64,000 nucleotides of DNA from Lachnospiraceae bacterium MA2020 (GCA_000746015.1 JQKK01000003.1:1-64000); one strand, 5' to 3'; shown: positions 34,040 through 44,701, numbered from the stretch's first letter. Notes: generated by a model from the sequence alone, not told the origin. A program made the numbers and translations.

Positions 34040-35704
34040 ATGGAAAAGTCAAAGAATTTTATTGAGCAGGCGATAGATAAAGATCTCGCCGAGGGAGTCT
34101 ATAGTACAGTTCACACAAGATTTCCTCCAGAGCCTAATGGATACCTGCATATTGGTCATGCTAAGTCTATTATTTTGAATTCCGGTCTTGCCAAAGAGTA
34201 TGGCGGCAAGTTCAATCTTAGATTTGATGATACTAATCCAACTAAGGAGAAGTCTGAGTTTGTTGACTCTATCAAGCGTGATGTTGAGTGGCTTGGTGCT
34301 GAGTGGGAGGACAGACTTTTCTTTGCATCAAACTATTTTGATCAGATGTATGAATATGCAGTAAGGCTCGTAAAAAAGGGCAAGGCATATGTATCAGACC
34401 TTAATGCTGATGAGATCAGAGAATATAGAGGAACACTTACAGAGCCTGGCAAGGTTGATCCTTACAGGGATAGAAGTGTTGAAGAGAATCTTCAGCTTTT
34501 CGAGGATATGAAGGCTGGAAAATATGCAGATGGTGAAAAGGTTCTCAGAGCCAAGATAGATATGGCTTCACCTAATATCAACATGAGAGATCCTATCATC
34601 TATAGGATTGCCCACCTTTCACATCAGAATACAGGTGATAAGTGGTGCATTTATCCTATGTATGATTTTGCACATCCTATCGAGGATGCTATCGAGGGTA
34701 TCACACATTCAATCTGTACTCTTGAGTTTGAAGATCACAGACCTCTTTATAACTGGGTAGTAGAAGAGTGCGAGTGTGAAAATAAGCCTCGTCAGATCGA
34801 GTTTGCAAAGCTTTATCTTAACCATGTGGTTACAGGTAAGAGATACATTAAAAAGCTTGTTGAAAATGGAGTAGTTGATGGATGGGATGATCCTCGTCTT
34901 GTATCTATAGCAGGTCTTAGAAGACGTGGATATACTCCTGAGTCTATAAGGATGTTCGTAGAGCTCTGCGGTGTTTCTAAGGCTAATTCCATTACAGAGA
35001 TGGATATGCTCGACTACTGCATCAGAGAGGATCTTAAGCCAAAGGCAAAGCGTCTTATGGCAGTTCTTCATCCTCTCAAGCTTATAATTGACAATTATCC
35101 TGAAGGACAGACAGAGATGCTTGATGCTGTCAATAATCCTGAGAACGAGAGCCTTGGCAGTCGTCAGATACCTTTTGGCAGGGAGCTGTATATTGAGAGA
35201 GAGGACTTCATGGAAGAGCCTCCAAAGAAGTATTTCAGACTTTTCCCGGGTAATGAGGTTCGTCTCATGAATGCATACTTTGTTAAGTGTGTAGGTTTCG
35301 ATAAGGATGAGGATGGCAATATTACTGCAGTACACTGCACTTACGATCCTGAGACAAAGCAGGGTACAGGTTTTGAAGGACGTAAGGTTAAGGGTACTAT
35401 CCACTGGGTAAAGGCTGATACTGCTGTAAAGGTTACAGCAAGACTTTATGAGAGTCTTGTAGATCCTGAAAAGGAAGATATTTATGATGCTGATGGTAAT
35501 GTGAATGTTAATCCTGCTTCACTTACTACTATAGAAGATTGCTATGTAGAGCCAGAGCTTGCAAAGGCTGAGGCTTATGATAGCTTCCAGTTTGTACGAA
35601 ACGGATTCTTCTGCGCTGATGCAAAGGATTCACGTCCGGGGGCACCGGTATTCAACCGTATCGTCTCTCTCAAGAGTTCGTTCCGTCTTCCAGTAACTCA
35701 GTAA
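34040..35704 (+). CDS. glnS: glutaminyl-tRNA synthetase
   Basis: 554 residues, class I synthetase of the GlnRS/eukaryotic-GluRS type: [16 protein letters not shown] (HIGH), LRFDDTNP, and the C-terminal anticodon-binding beta barrels ([21 protein letters not shown]). It charges tRNA-Gln with glutamine in the cytosol. The KMSKS-loop position reads [12 protein letters not shown], where E. coli has VMSKRKL, so the Met-Ser is Thr-Gly. The basic KR is kept. Homologous sequence around it (GWDDPRL) is normal. TTAGGAGACG precedes the ATG. Confidence 0.95.
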   Translation: MEKSKNFIEQAIDKDLAEGVYSTVHTRFPPEPNGYLHIGHAKSIILNSGLAKEYGGKFNLRFDDTNPTKEKSEFVDSIKRDVEWLGAEWEDRLFFASNYFDQMYEYAVRLVKKGKAYVSDLNADEIREYRGTLTEPGKVDPYRDRSVEENLQLFEDMKAGKYADGEKVLRAKIDMASPNINMRDPIIYRIAHLSHQNTGDKWCIYPMYDFAHPIEDAIEGITHSICTLEFEDHRPLYNWVVEECECENKPRQIEFAKLYLNHVVTGKRYIKKLVENGVVDGWDDPRLVSIAGLRRRGYTPESIRMFVELCGVSKANSITEMDMLDYCIREDLKPKAKRLMAVLHPLKLIIDNYPEGQTEMLDAVNNPENESLGSRQIPFGRELYIEREDFMEEPPKKYFRLFPGNEVRLMNAYFVKCVGFDKDEDGNITAVHCTYDPETKQGTGFEGRKVKGTIHWVKADTAVKVTARLYESLVDPEKEDIYDADGNVNVNPASLTTIEDCYVEPELAKAEAYDSFQFVRNGFFCADAKDSRPGAPVFNRIVSLKSSFRLPVTQ

Positions 35705-35730
35705 CGGCAAGTATACGGAGGAGAATACTT

Positions 35731-36567
35731 ATGGGACTTTTTGGAAAGGGTAAAAAAGAAGAAGCAGCACCAGCAGCGGCTCCGGCAGCAGCTCCTGAAG
35801 CAGCTCCGGCACCAGCTGCAGCAGAACAGGAAGAAATAAGGAAGTTTGAGGCAAGTAATCTGATGAATCGCTCTTTTGAGTGTCCGGTATGCGGTGAGAA
35901 GTTTACCGCAAAGGCAGCAAAGAGCACTATCAGAAGACTTGGCTCTGATGATGATCTGCGTCCTAAGCATGAGCAGCTTGACACTATGAAGTATGGCGTT
36001 GCATATTGTCCAAAGTGCGGTTACGCTTCAATGGAAAGATATTTCAAAGATATCACTGACTCTGATAAAGATGCGATTCGCAATATGCAGAATCCGGAGT
36101 ATCAGGAGCCGGAAGGACCATATACGTATGATCAGGCTCTTGTACGTTATCAGCAGGCTATCAAGTGTATTGAAGCAAGAAAGAATGCACTTGTATCAGA
36201 AAAGGCATTTACGTATCTCAGGACAGGGTGGCTCATGCGTGGCAAGATGGAGTGCGTAAGTCCTGCTATTGAAGGATATGACGCAAAGATGGCTAAGCTT
36301 AAGAAGATAGAGAATGCTTCTCTTCTTAAGGCTTATGAGGGCTTTTATGAGGCTAAGCAGAAGGAAAATTATCCTATCGCAGGTATGGATGAGATGACGC
36401 TTGACTTTATGATAGCTGTTCTTGCAGCCAGATTTGAGAAGTATGATGTTGCATCTAAACTTATATCGAATATTATCACTGACAGAGATGTCAATCCTCG
36501 TCTTAAGGATAAAGCAAGAGAGCTTAAAGATGTGATCATTGCAAAGACTAAGAAAGAGGAAGAATAA
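35731..36567 (+). CDS. DUF2225 domain protein with Ala-Pro N-terminal segment
   Basis: 278 residues. Residues 12-33 are an Ala/Pro/Glu low-complexity stretch. The DUF2225 domain starts at about 48 with FECPVCGEKFTAK and continues with YCPKCGYASMERYF, two CxxC pairs that suggest a zinc ribbon. The rest is helical, TPR-like (about 110-270). Function unknown; common and single-copy in Clostridia. TACGGAGGAG precedes the ATG, and it lies 26 bp after glnS. Confidence 0.8.
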   Translation: MGLFGKGKKEEAAPAAAPAAAPEAAPAPAAAEQEEIRKFEASNLMNRSFECPVCGEKFTAKAAKSTIRRLGSDDDLRPKHEQLDTMKYGVAYCPKCGYASMERYFKDITDSDKDAIRNMQNPEYQEPEGPYTYDQALVRYQQAIKCIEARKNALVSEKAFTYLRTGWLMRGKMECVSPAIEGYDAKMAKLKKIENASLLKAYEGFYEAKQKENYPIAGMDEMTLDFMIAVLAARFEKYDVASKLISNIITDRDVNPRLKDKARELKDVIIAKTKKEEE

Positions 36568-36574
36568 TAAAAAA

Positions 36575-36605
36575 AAGAAGGGTTCCGCAATGCGGAACTC
36601 TTCTT
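36575..36605. terminator. bidirectional terminator
   Basis: 15-bp near-perfect stem (AAGAAGGGTTCCGCA against TGCGGAACTCTTCTT) followed by TATTTC and preceded by A-run, between convergent genes. The last codons of the minus-strand gene at 36605 touch its edge. Confidence 0.9.
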
Positions 36606-36892
36606 TATTTCTCTGTTGTAAAAGGAATGGTGTTATCAACAGGATCTGTACCTGTTGAAGCATTCTCTGTACTGTCAAAGCTAAGTGGAACATACTCACG
36701 CTTAGGAGTAATGATGTCTTCAGCTTTTTTCTCTTCGTTCTTAAGGAACTCCTCAAGATCATCACCTATATCATTATCAGAATCTTCAAACATATCGTCA
36801 TCTTCACGACTCTTGATAAAATAATATACTCCGGCAGCAACAGCAGTTACTACAAGTGCAAAAGTAATGAGCTTTCCTAATTTTTTGATCAT
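36605..36892 (-). CDS. small membrane-anchored acidic protein
   Basis: 95 residues. One N-terminal helix (LITFALVVTAVAAGVYYFI, about 8-26) is followed by an acidic, disordered-looking tail (DDDMFEDSDNDIGDDLEEF) facing presumably the cytosol or outside. No family recognised. AAGGAGGG lies upstream of the ATG on the minus strand. Confidence 0.7.
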   Translation of the reverse strand: MIKKLGKLITFALVVTAVAAGVYYFIKSREDDDMFEDSDNDIGDDLEEFLKNEEKKAEDIITPKREYVPLSFDSTENASTGTDPVDNTIPFTTEK

Positions 36893-36943
36893 TGTTCCCT
36901 CCTTATAAAAGAATTCCCCCTGTATGTTATATTCGAAAGCAAT

Positions 36944-36969
36944 AAAGGGACGAAAAAATCCGTCCCTTT
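36944..36969 (-). terminator. terminator of the nucleoside ABC operon
   Basis: AAAGGGACG-N8-CGTCCCTTT, a perfect 9-bp stem between the end of the minus-strand permease gene (37019) and the next minus-strand gene. Confidence 0.7.
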
Positions 36970-37018
36970 AATTATATATTTTTTTGAAAGTGTTGTAAAC
37001 ACCCAACTATGACAATGC

Positions 37019-37957
37019 TTATCTTGAGCCCTTGTCGTAAGGAATACCTTCTGCTTTTGGAGCCCTGCTGTTCTTTGAAGTGAAGGCAAGGACTATAAGA
37101 GAGATAAGATAAGGTATCATGTTGTAAATAGTACCCGGAATATTAAGTGCAACAAGGAATCCGAAACCAGAGTATACATTTGACAACGCTCTGAAGAATC
37201 CGAAAAGCAATGCTGCAAGTCCGATATTTTTAGGCTTCCACTGACCAAATATCATAACTGCGAGTGAGAGGAAACCAAAACCGGCTACACCGGATTCAAA
37301 CTTCCACTCTGAAACACCTGCTGTGATGTATACGATACCTCCGATACCGCCAAGGAATCCTGAGATAAGCACGCCTGCCCAGCGAAGGTGATAAACGTTG
37401 ATTCCGACACTGTCTGCTGCCTGAGGATTCTCACCGCATGCCATAAGACGAAGACCAAACTTTGTCTTGTAGAGCACTGTGTGAGCAGTGATAAGAGCTA
37501 TAAGGGCAACAAGCATAAACCAGTTAAACTCAAATTTTCCAAAACGGATGATGAATGCCTTTTTTGCTGCGAGATACTCAACTGTACTTGAAACATTATC
37601 AGGATTTTCTGCCATGTTAATAGCCTTTACAACAACTGTAGCAACAGCTGTAGCAAGGATGTTAAGAGCTGTACCGATAAGTGTCTGATCTGCCTTGAAG
37701 TTGATGCTGGCAACTCCAAGAAGAACGGTGTAGGCGATTCCTGAGATAGCTGCGACAAGCAATACTACAAAGAATATTGCTATATATGGAGCATTTGCCA
37801 TATATTTCATGGTAAGTGCACCGCCGAGAGCTCCCATAACCATGACACCTTCAAGTCCAAGGTTAATTACACCTGAATGCTCTGAAAAACATCCGCCAAG
37901 GGCAACCAATGAAAGAACTGCAGCGAATAAAAGTGTATATTGAATAAGTAAGATCAT
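37019..37957 (-). CDS. nupQ: nucleoside ABC transporter permease (YufQ/NupQ-like)
   Basis: 312 residues, eight to ten membrane helices of the BPD_transp_2 type. Typical stretches are GVINLGLEGVMVMGALGGA and the cytoplasmic loop GENPQAADSVGINVYHLRWAGVLISG (EAA-like). It is the second permease of a BmpA-type importer for purine and pyrimidine nucleosides. Its start overlaps the preceding permease by 4 bp (ATGA), with AAGGAGG upstream. Confidence 0.85.
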   Translation of the reverse strand: MILLIQYTLLFAAVLSLVALGGCFSEHSGVINLGLEGVMVMGALGGALTMKYMANAPYIAIFFVVLLVAAISGIAYTVLLGVASINFKADQTLIGTALNILATAVATVVVKAINMAENPDNVSSTVEYLAAKKAFIIRFGKFEFNWFMLVALIALITAHTVLYKTKFGLRLMACGENPQAADSVGINVYHLRWAGVLISGFLGGIGGIVYITAGVSEWKFESGVAGFGFLSLAVMIFGQWKPKNIGLAALLFGFFRALSNVYSGFGFLVALNIPGTIYNMIPYLISLIVLAFTSKNSRAPKAEGIPYDKGSR

Positions 37958-39099
37958 TTCTTTTCGCCTCCTTCATTTGATTTTGTGTCTACAGCATTGG
38001 CATTTGTATCTTTCTTATTGTCTACTCTTGAATTGAGGAAGAGCTTGAAGAAAAGAACAAATCCGCACATGTAGATGATGATAGCAGAGATAAGATCTGA
38101 TATCTGTGAAGGATATACATTCTTATCGAGATAAGAACCACCACTTGTAATGTGCTGTATAAAGTATGAAGCAAATATTGTTCCAAGAGGGTTAAGACCG
38201 CCAAGGAATGTTGCTGCAATGCCGTTGAAGCCCATTGAAGGAACTGCAGACTGTGTACATGACCACTGCTCATATCCTGTAAGGAAGAAGAATGAAGCGC
38301 CGATAGCAGCGAGTGCACCACCAATAGCAAGTGTGATGATGATGTTCTTTTTCTCCTTCATGCCGGCATACTTTGCAGCGTCCTTATTGTAACCTGTAGC
38401 TATGAGCTCGTATCCAAAAACTGTCTTATTCTGAATGATATAGATAACTATAGCAAAAATTATAGCGAGTGGTATTGCTATAGTCACATACTTGTTTTTT
38501 GCAAACATATCAGAGAGGCCGAAAGATGGAAGCAAAGCTGATGGATTCTCTGACTTTAATGCATAAGTATATGGAGTTGAAGATTCTTTTACTGTTGAAA
38601 GAAGCATATTCACTCCATATAAGCTGATCCAGTTGAGCATGATACCGGAAATAACTTCGTTAACGTTGTTGTATGCCTTGAGGATACCAACCAAAGCGCC
38701 ATAAGCTGCACCGCATACAGCAGCAGCTATTATGCAGACAAACCATGGGAGATGGAGTGCAAGAGCGCAGTAAAGGCTTGCACCGGCACCGATAACATAT
38801 TGTCCTGCTGCACCTATGTTGAAAAGTCCTACTTTATAACAGAACTGAACTGAAAGTGCGCACATGAGGAGCGGAGCTGTCTTTATAAGCGTATTTCCGA
38901 GATATTTTACCATTTTGGAAGGGCTGCTGTAATTCAGGAAGTTCTTAATGATAGTAAGTATTGCTTCGTTAGCGCCCTTTGGCTGTATAAATAAAAGTAC
39001 GATATAACCGATGACCAGTCCAAATAATATACAAAGCAGTGATGCTAAGATAGACTGAAAACCGCTATTTTTTAAAATGCTTTTTTTATTATTGTTCAT
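37954..39099 (-). CDS. nupP: nucleoside ABC transporter permease (YufP/NupP-like)
   Basis: 381 residues with nine or so helices and the BPD_transp_2 core: FNIGAAGQYVIGAGAS, SGIMLNWISLYGVN, GYNKDAAKYAGMKEKKNIIITLAIGGALAA and GFNGIAATFLGGLNP. It pairs with the downstream permease to form the nucleoside channel. The start codon overlaps the stop of the ATPase gene (TGATG), indicating coupling. Confidence 0.85.
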   Translation of the reverse strand: MNNNKKSILKNSGFQSILASLLCILFGLVIGYIVLLFIQPKGANEAILTIIKNFLNYSSPSKMVKYLGNTLIKTAPLLMCALSVQFCYKVGLFNIGAAGQYVIGAGASLYCALALHLPWFVCIIAAAVCGAAYGALVGILKAYNNVNEVISGIMLNWISLYGVNMLLSTVKESSTPYTYALKSENPSALLPSFGLSDMFAKNKYVTIAIPLAIIFAIVIYIIQNKTVFGYELIATGYNKDAAKYAGMKEKKNIIITLAIGGALAAIGASFFFLTGYEQWSCTQSAVPSMGFNGIAATFLGGLNPLGTIFASYFIQHITSGGSYLDKNVYPSQISDLISAIIIYMCGFVLFFKLFLNSRVDNKKDTNANAVDTKSNEGGEKK

Positions 39100-40643
39100 C
39101 AGCGGGCCTCCTTTGCATTATTAACATTTCGTTTGGCACCCGCCATATAGAGTCCAAGCTCTTCAGTAGATACAGTCTTTGGATCGAGCTCTCCGACGAT
39201 CTCACCTTCGTACATAACGAGGATTCTGTCAGAGACATTCATTACCTCTTCAAGCTCGAGTGAAACGAGAAGTACAGCGCTTCCTTTATCACGCTGTGCT
39301 ATGAGCTCACGGTGGATGTACTCGATAGCTCCTACATCAAGACCACGTGTAGGCTGAACTGCAATAAGGAGTTTAGGATCTTTTTCAAGCTCACGGGCGA
39401 TGATGGCTTTCTGCTGGTTACCACCGGACATACTTCTTGTAATAGTGACAGGGCCCTGTCCTGATCTTACGTCAAACTGCTCTATAAGCTTTTCTGAATA
39501 CTTACGGATGTTGTCACGACGGAGGAAACCACCCTTTACAAATTCATTCTGCCAGTAGCGCTGAAGGATCATGTTGTACTCAAGAGGATAATCAAGAACA
39601 AGCCCATGCTTGTGTCTGTCCTCAGGAATATGGCTCATATTTTTGGAACGCTCACGGATGGAAGCGTGTGAGATATCTTCACCGCAGCAGGTGATCTTAC
39701 CGTCAACGATAGGCTCAAGTCCACTGAGACCATATACGAGCTCAGTCTGACCATTTCCATCAATACCTGCTATACAAACGATCTCACCTGCTCTGACATC
39801 AAAGCTTACGTTCCTTACAGCGTTGTTCTTATGTATCTTTGAAGCAACTGTCATATTTTCAACGTGGAGTACAACGTCTCCTGGTGTTGCATCTGCCTTA
39901 CTTGTGACAAGCTGTACGTCACGACCGACCATCATACGTGAAAGCTCGGCAGGAGTAGTATCTTTGATATCTACTGTACCGATATACTTACCACGGCGCA
40001 GAACGCTACATCTGTCAGCAACTTCCATGATCTCGTTGAGCTTATGAGAAATAAAGAGAATTGATTTACCCTCTTTTGCAAGGCTCTTCATGATCTGCAT
40101 GAGTTCTTCAATTTCCTGTGGAGTAAGAACTGCAGTTGGCTCATCAAAGATGAGGATCTCATTATCTCTGTAAAGCATCTTGAGAATCTCAGTACGCTGC
40201 TGCATACCTACGGAGATATCTTCGATCTTTGCATCGGGATTAACGCTGAGACCATACTTTTCAGAAAGAGCCATAACCTTTTCACGGGCAGCCTTTTTCT
40301 GTAAAAAGCCATTCTTTGTAGTCTCGACACCAAGGATGATGTTATCGAGAACAGTGAAACACTGTACAAGTTTGAAGTGCTGATGTACCATTCCGATACC
40401 AAGGTCATTTGCATCGTTTGGGTTGTTGATAGTAACTTCTTTACCATCTTTTTTAATGACGCCTTCCTCAGCCTTATAAAGACCAAAGAGCACACTCATC
40501 AATGTGGATTTACCTGCACCATTCTCACCTAAAAGCGCATGTATCTCGCCCTTTTTAAGCTGTAGTGTGATATTGTCATTTGCTATGATACCGGGGAAAC
40601 GCTTAGTGATGTGGAGCATCTCAATTGCATAAGGTTTATCCAA
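39099..40643 (-). CDS. nupO: nucleoside ABC transporter ATPase (YufO/NupO-like)
   Basis: 514 residues, two fused ABC domains as in RbsA/NupO. Domain 1 has Walker [10 protein letters not shown], a signature [11 protein letters not shown] and Walker [15 protein letters not shown]. Domain 2 has a degenerate Walker A (GIDGNGQTE), signature [10 protein letters not shown] and Walker B-like [14 protein letters not shown]. The asymmetry is normal for the family. It powers nucleoside import. Confidence 0.9.
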   Translation of the reverse strand: MDKPYAIEMLHITKRFPGIIANDNITLQLKKGEIHALLGENGAGKSTLMSVLFGLYKAEEGVIKKDGKEVTINNPNDANDLGIGMVHQHFKLVQCFTVLDNIILGVETTKNGFLQKKAAREKVMALSEKYGLSVNPDAKIEDISVGMQQRTEILKMLYRDNEILIFDEPTAVLTPQEIEELMQIMKSLAKEGKSILFISHKLNEIMEVADRCSVLRRGKYIGTVDIKDTTPAELSRMMVGRDVQLVTSKADATPGDVVLHVENMTVASKIHKNNAVRNVSFDVRAGEIVCIAGIDGNGQTELVYGLSGLEPIVDGKITCCGEDISHASIRERSKNMSHIPEDRHKHGLVLDYPLEYNMILQRYWQNEFVKGGFLRRDNIRKYSEKLIEQFDVRSGQGPVTITRSMSGGNQQKAIIARELEKDPKLLIAVQPTRGLDVGAIEYIHRELIAQRDKGSAVLLVSLELEEVMNVSDRILVMYEGEIVGELDPKTVSTEELGLYMAGAKRNVNNAKEAR

Positions 40644-40744
40644 TTTTTTGCTTCCTTTCTATATCAAGTGTGATCATAGTGAAAGACAGATTAAATCTGA
40701 CTTTTACTAAAAATAGATAATTATGTGTTGAAGTTATAAATATA

Positions 40745-40775
40745 ATCGTGGCAAGTCTACCACGATACTATTATA
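40745..40775 (-). promoter_or_regulatory. promoter -10 and palindromic site before nupO
   Basis: On the minus strand TATAAT (40775-40770) is followed by the palindrome ATCGTGG-N8-CCACGAT (40766-40745), which would cover the transcription start. No clear -35. The spot fits an operator for a nucleoside-responsive repressor. Confidence 0.45.
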
Positions 40776-40835
40776 CCTTAAAAGCACATAAATTAGGGTG
40801 AAATATTAAATAAAATACAAAAAAACATAAAAATA

Positions 40836-40865
40836 GTGGCTTTGACATTTGAGTGTCAAAGCCAC
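40836..40865 (-). terminator. terminator between bmpA and nupO
   Basis: Perfect 12-bp stem GTGGCTTTGACA with TGTCAAAGCCAC, 6-nt loop, followed on the minus strand by TATTTTTATG. It should let the binding-protein transcript accumulate above the membrane-component transcript. Confidence 0.85.
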
Positions 40866-40887
40866 AAAAAATCTAAATTAAATTAGA

Positions 40888-42111
40888 TTACTTAAGATTG
40901 CCCTGATAGTTAAGAGTTAAGGTCTCAGCCTTTGGCTCCTCAGCTTCAGAATCATAGTTTACTGTAACTTCGCCGTCATAAATCTTCTTTATAAGTGTCT
41001 TAAGATCATCCTGTGTGAAACTATCTGTCCATACTGTTGAATCTGCAAGACCTACATAGTTAAGTGAGAGGTCGTCTGTAGAAACAAGTCCAAGTGTCTG
41101 AGTTGTTCCACCATAGCTAGCCCAATCATCTGCTGCAATAGCGTTGAGGATTGTGTTAACTGTTGGCTTAAGTCCCTTAAGTGCAGAAGTGATAGTCATG
41201 CCTTCGCCATACTTGCCGTCGATTGTAGAAGCCTGATCAACGTCAACACCGATGATCTTGCCGTCTGTCTTTGCAGCAGCTTCAGCAGCAGATGTCCAAA
41301 CACCACCACCGCATGCGAAGATAACTTCTGTACCATTCTGGCACCATGTGTCCATAGAAGCAGTGATATCTGCATCACCAAAGAACTGATTTGCATAAGC
41401 ATAGTTAAGCTCAACATCAGCGCCAAGCTCCTTTGCTGCATCATCAGCACCCTGTACAAAACCATAACCGAAAGATGTAACACCAGGAACAGCCATACCG
41501 CCGAGGAAGCCGAGCTTTTTGTAGCCCATCTTTACAGCAGCCTGACCAGCAAGGTATCCAGAAATCTCGCCCTTGTATGCAGAAATGAAAACGTTATCTC
41601 TCTTGTAACCTTCTTCGTTTGATGCACCGTCAAGGTCGCTCTGTGAGATATCGAGACCAACGAACTTAACATCTTCATTTTCGTCAGCGAGCTCAACAAT
41701 AGCCTCACCAAAAAGATATCCAGGAAGAACAAGTGTTGTGTATCCGTCCTCGATAGCTCTTTCCATCATAGCTACTCTGTCAGAAGTAGAATCGCCTTCT
41801 GGCTTGTAGTATGTGAAGCTTGCGCCATTTGCCTCAGCCCATTCTTTGCATGACTCATAAGTGTTCTGGTTGAAAGACTGGTCTGTGATATCACCAGAGT
41901 CTGTTACCATAGCGATCTTGAGATCACTTGTAGCTGCTGCAGTATCATTTTCAGCCTTAGGTGCCTCAGCCTCGTTTGCAGCCTCACTTGCTGCCTCGCT
42001 TGCAGCTGGTGCAGATGAAGGAGCACTCTCATTTGTAGAAGAGCTGCTGCCACATGCAACCAAAGACGCACTCATGCATACACAAAGTGCCAATGCAATT
42101 AACTTTTTCAT
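40888..42111 (-). CDS. bmpA: BMP-family nucleoside-binding lipoprotein
   Basis: 407 residues from the ATG at 42111; AAGGAGG lies six bases upstream. An in-frame ATG 41 codons earlier has no ribosome site and would bury the signal peptide. The lipobox is LVAC with Cys20, followed by a Ser/Ala/Glu linker. The mature domain is the PnrA/BMP fold (DQSFNQNTYESCKEWAE, VFISAYKGEISGYLAGQAA, GKIIGVDVD). It captures nucleosides for the downstream ATPase and permeases. Confidence 0.9.
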   Translation of the reverse strand: MKKLIALALCVCMSASLVACGSSSSTNESAPSSAPAASEAASEAANEAEAPKAENDTAAATSDLKIAMVTDSGDITDQSFNQNTYESCKEWAEANGASFTYYKPEGDSTSDRVAMMERAIEDGYTTLVLPGYLFGEAIVELADENEDVKFVGLDISQSDLDGASNEEGYKRDNVFISAYKGEISGYLAGQAAVKMGYKKLGFLGGMAVPGVTSFGYGFVQGADDAAKELGADVELNYAYANQFFGDADITASMDTWCQNGTEVIFACGGGVWTSAAEAAAKTDGKIIGVDVDQASTIDGKYGEGMTITSALKGLKPTVNTILNAIAADDWASYGGTTQTLGLVSTDDLSLNYVGLADSTVWTDSFTQDDLKTLIKKIYDGEVTVNYDSEAEEPKAETLTLNYQGNLK

Positions 42112-42205
42112 TAGAACCTCCTTGCTTAAAACCAACAAAAATAATACAAAAACTTTTTCTGACATACGACGTTCCAAAATGTATTCGTATGAAATTAGCA
42201 TTATA

Positions 42206-42234
42206 ATTATACACATGAAATGCAAGATTAACAA
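42206..42234 (-). promoter_or_regulatory. bmpA promoter
   Basis: Minus strand TTGTTA (42234-42229), 17 bp, TATAAT (42211-42206), 95 bp before the start codon. Confidence 0.65.
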
Positions 42235-42264
42235 GTATCAAAATATGGACATTCGTGCTAAATA

Positions 42265-42293
42265 TAGTCAAAATATGCGGGTGGTGATATAAT
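42265..42293 (+). promoter_or_regulatory. udp-cdd-deoB promoter
   Basis: TAGTCA (42265-42270), 17 bp, TATAAT (42288-42293), with an extended TG. It lies back to back with the bmpA promoter, about 30 bp apart, so one regulator bound between them could control both import and catabolism. Confidence 0.6.
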
Positions 42294-42331
42294 TAGTTCC
42301 TAATTAATTATGAAACGGAGGTTTTTGTACT

Positions 42332-43102
42332 ATGATAAATTATTCTGAGGATCAGGACCGTCAGTATCATATACAGGTTGCTCCGGGTGAAGTTGGCGAG
42401 TATGTCATACTTCCCGGAGACCCTAAACGCTGTGAAAAAATTGCAAAATATTTTGATGATGCACATCTTGTTGCTGACAGCAGGGAGTTTGTGACTTACA
42501 CAGGAACACTCAATGGTGTGAAAGTATCTGTTACTTCTACAGGTATCGGCGGACCATCTGCTTCTATCGCACTTGAAGAGCTCGTAAGATGCGGTGCTAA
42601 GAAGTTTATAAGAGTCGGAACATGCGGAGGAATGCAGAAGGAAGTTAAGAGCGGAGATATAGTTGTAGCAACCGGTGCTATCCGTATGGAAGGCACTTCT
42701 AAAGAGTATGCTCCTATCGAGTTCCCGGCTGTTGCAGATCTTGAGATAGTAAATGCTATTGTAAAGAGTGCAAAGAAACTTGGGGCGGAGTATCATACAG
42801 GCGTTGTACAGTGTAAGGATGCATTCTATGGACAGCATCATCCGGAGATTATGCCGGTTTCTTATGAGCTTGAAAATAAGTGGGAAGCATGGCTTCGCAT
42901 GGGCTGCCTTGCATCTGAGATGGAAAGCGCGGCTCTGTTTATCGCTGCAAGCTTCATGAGAGTGCAGGTTGGATCCTTGTTTTTGGTTATGGCAAATCAG
43001 GAAAGAGCAAAGGCCGGACTTGAAAATCCTGTAGTACATGACACAGACCTTGCTATCAGGATCGCAGTAGAAGCTATAAGGGAGTTGATCGCAAATGAGT
43101 AA
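42332..43102 (+). CDS. udp: uridine phosphorylase
   Basis: 256 residues of the nucleoside phosphorylase I family: [40 protein letters not shown] (phosphate), [11 protein letters not shown] and [12 protein letters not shown] (ribose-binding EMES). The KDAFYGQ...P region is that of uridine phosphorylase rather than DeoD. It splits uridine to uracil and ribose-1-phosphate. Overlaps cdd by 8 bp, with AAACGGAGG upstream. Confidence 0.85.
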   Translation: MINYSEDQDRQYHIQVAPGEVGEYVILPGDPKRCEKIAKYFDDAHLVADSREFVTYTGTLNGVKVSVTSTGIGGPSASIALEELVRCGAKKFIRVGTCGGMQKEVKSGDIVVATGAIRMEGTSKEYAPIEFPAVADLEIVNAIVKSAKKLGAEYHTGVVQCKDAFYGQHHPEIMPVSYELENKWEAWLRMGCLASEMESAALFIAASFMRVQVGSLFLVMANQERAKAGLENPVVHDTDLAIRIAVEAIRELIANE

Positions 43103-43502
43103 GGAACAGTTGATCGAAGCTGCAAAGGAGATGCTTAATTTTTCGTATACTCCTTACAGTAATTTTAAGGTGGGTGCAGCACTTTTATGTAAGGATGGAA
43201 GTGTCTATACCGGATGTAATATAGAAAATGCTTCGTTTGGACCTTCAATATGCGCTGAGAGAACGGCATTTTTTAAGGCAATATCCGAAGGAAAGAAAGA
43301 TTTTGAAGCTATTGCCATAGTTGGCGGTAGGAATGGTGTAATAGAGGATTTTTGTCCTCCATGCGGAGTTTGCAGGCAGGTTATGAGTGAGTTTTGTGAT
43401 CCGGATACCTTTGATATATACCTTGCAAATGCGGAAAATAAGATAGTTTCATATAAGCTGACAGAGCTGATGCCGCTTATATTTGGAAAGGACAGGATTT
43501 GA
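43095..43502 (+). CDS. cdd: cytidine deaminase
   Basis: 135 residues, the size of the tetrameric homologue. Zinc motifs are [10 protein letters not shown] (Cys ligand and catalytic Glu) and [10 protein letters not shown] (two Cys ligands). [26 protein letters not shown] is the substrate-binding part. It converts cytidine to uridine for the adjacent phosphorylase. Confidence 0.95.
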   Translation: MSKEQLIEAAKEMLNFSYTPYSNFKVGAALLCKDGSVYTGCNIENASFGPSICAERTAFFKAISEGKKDFEAIAIVGGRNGVIEDFCPPCGVCRQVMSEFCDPDTFDIYLANAENKIVSYKLTELMPLIFGKDRI

Positions 43503-44695
43503 TGAGCAGATTTAAGAGAGTTTTTGTAATAGTTATAGATTCCATGGGCATAGGAAATGCGCCGGATGCCAAAGATTTTGATGATGAGGGAGCTGACACA
43601 CTTGGTCACATTTCTGATCAGGTAGGCACTTTCCTCATACCTAATCTCACAAGGCTTGGACTTGCTAATCTTAAGCCGATGAAAGGCGTAAAAGAGGCTG
43701 ATAAGCCAATGGGATATTACTGTAAGATGGTCGAAAAAAGTGCCGGAAAAGATACCATGACAGGTCACTGGGAGATGATGGGACTTCATACTACCAAGCC
43801 TTTCAAGACATTTACCGAAACCGGTTTCCCACCAGAGCTTATAGAGGAGCTTGAGAAGCGCTGTGGAAAGAAGATAATAGGAAACGTTTCTGCAAGCGGA
43901 ACTGAGATCATAGACAGACTTGGAGAACAGGAGATAAATGAAGGAAAAATGATCGTCTATACTTCTGCCGATTCTGTACTTCAGATCTGCGGAAATGAGG
44001 AAACTTTTGATCTTCAGAATCTTTACAGATGCTGTGAGATAGCAAGAGAGATCACACTTAAGGATGAGTGGAAAGTTGGACGTGTTATCGCCCGTCCATA
44101 TGTTGGTAAGAAAAAGGGTGAGTTTGTCCGTACATCTAACAGACACGATTATGCTCTGAAGCCTTTTGGCAAGACAACTTTGAATGTTTTGCAGGAAAAT
44201 GGCTATGATGTTATCTCTGTGGGCAAGATTTCTGATATCTTTGATCACTATGGAGTTACGGAAGAAAACCATTCCAACAGCTCAGTGCACGGCATGGAGC
44301 AGACTATAGAAGTGGCAAAACGTGATGACTGGAAGGGACTTTGCTTTACAAATCTTGTAGATTTTGATGCACTCTGGGGACACAGAAGAAATGTTGAAGG
44401 ATATGCACAGGAGATAGTAAGGTTTGATGTGAAGCTTGGTGAGCTTCTTCCACTTCTCAATGATGATGATCTTTTGATGATCACAGCAGACCATGGCAAT
44501 GATCCTACTTATAAGGGAACAGATCATACAAGAGAGATGGTTCCTCTGCTTATGTATTCTCCATCATTGACTGGTGCCGGCGAGATCGAAACAACAGATT
44601 CATTTGGTGCGATAGGATACACTATTGCAGACAATTTCGGACTTGAGATGCCGGAAGGCACTATAGGCCATTCACTTTTGAAGGATATAAAATAA
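43502..44695 (+). CDS. deoB: phosphopentomutase
   Basis: 397 residues from ATG 43502 (overlapping the cdd stop as TGATG); the codon before it, TTG, is less likely. Alkaline phosphatase-superfamily metal motifs are visible: [25 protein letters not shown] (catalytic Thr) and [19 protein letters not shown]. It converts (deoxy)ribose-1-phosphate to the 5-phosphate, completing the udp-cdd-deoB salvage line. Confidence 0.95.
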   Translation: MSRFKRVFVIVIDSMGIGNAPDAKDFDDEGADTLGHISDQVGTFLIPNLTRLGLANLKPMKGVKEADKPMGYYCKMVEKSAGKDTMTGHWEMMGLHTTKPFKTFTETGFPPELIEELEKRCGKKIIGNVSASGTEIIDRLGEQEINEGKMIVYTSADSVLQICGNEETFDLQNLYRCCEIAREITLKDEWKVGRVIARPYVGKKKGEFVRTSNRHDYALKPFGKTTLNVLQENGYDVISVGKISDIFDHYGVTEENHSNSSVHGMEQTIEVAKRDDWKGLCFTNLVDFDALWGHRRNVEGYAQEIVRFDVKLGELLPLLNDDDLLMITADHGNDPTYKGTDHTREMVPLLMYSPSLTGAGEIETTDSFGAIGYTIADNFGLEMPEGTIGHSLLKDIK

Positions 44696-44701
44696 TATAA
44701 G

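Noticed and set aside
42112-42234. 41-codon N-terminal extension of the BMP lipoprotein
   Set aside because: It would bury the signal peptide, lacks a ribosome site and crosses the bmpA promoter.
43205-44272. Minus-strand open frame of 355 codons opposite cdd and deoB
   Set aside because: Both sense genes have full family motifs. The antisense translation matches no fold and arises from codon bias.
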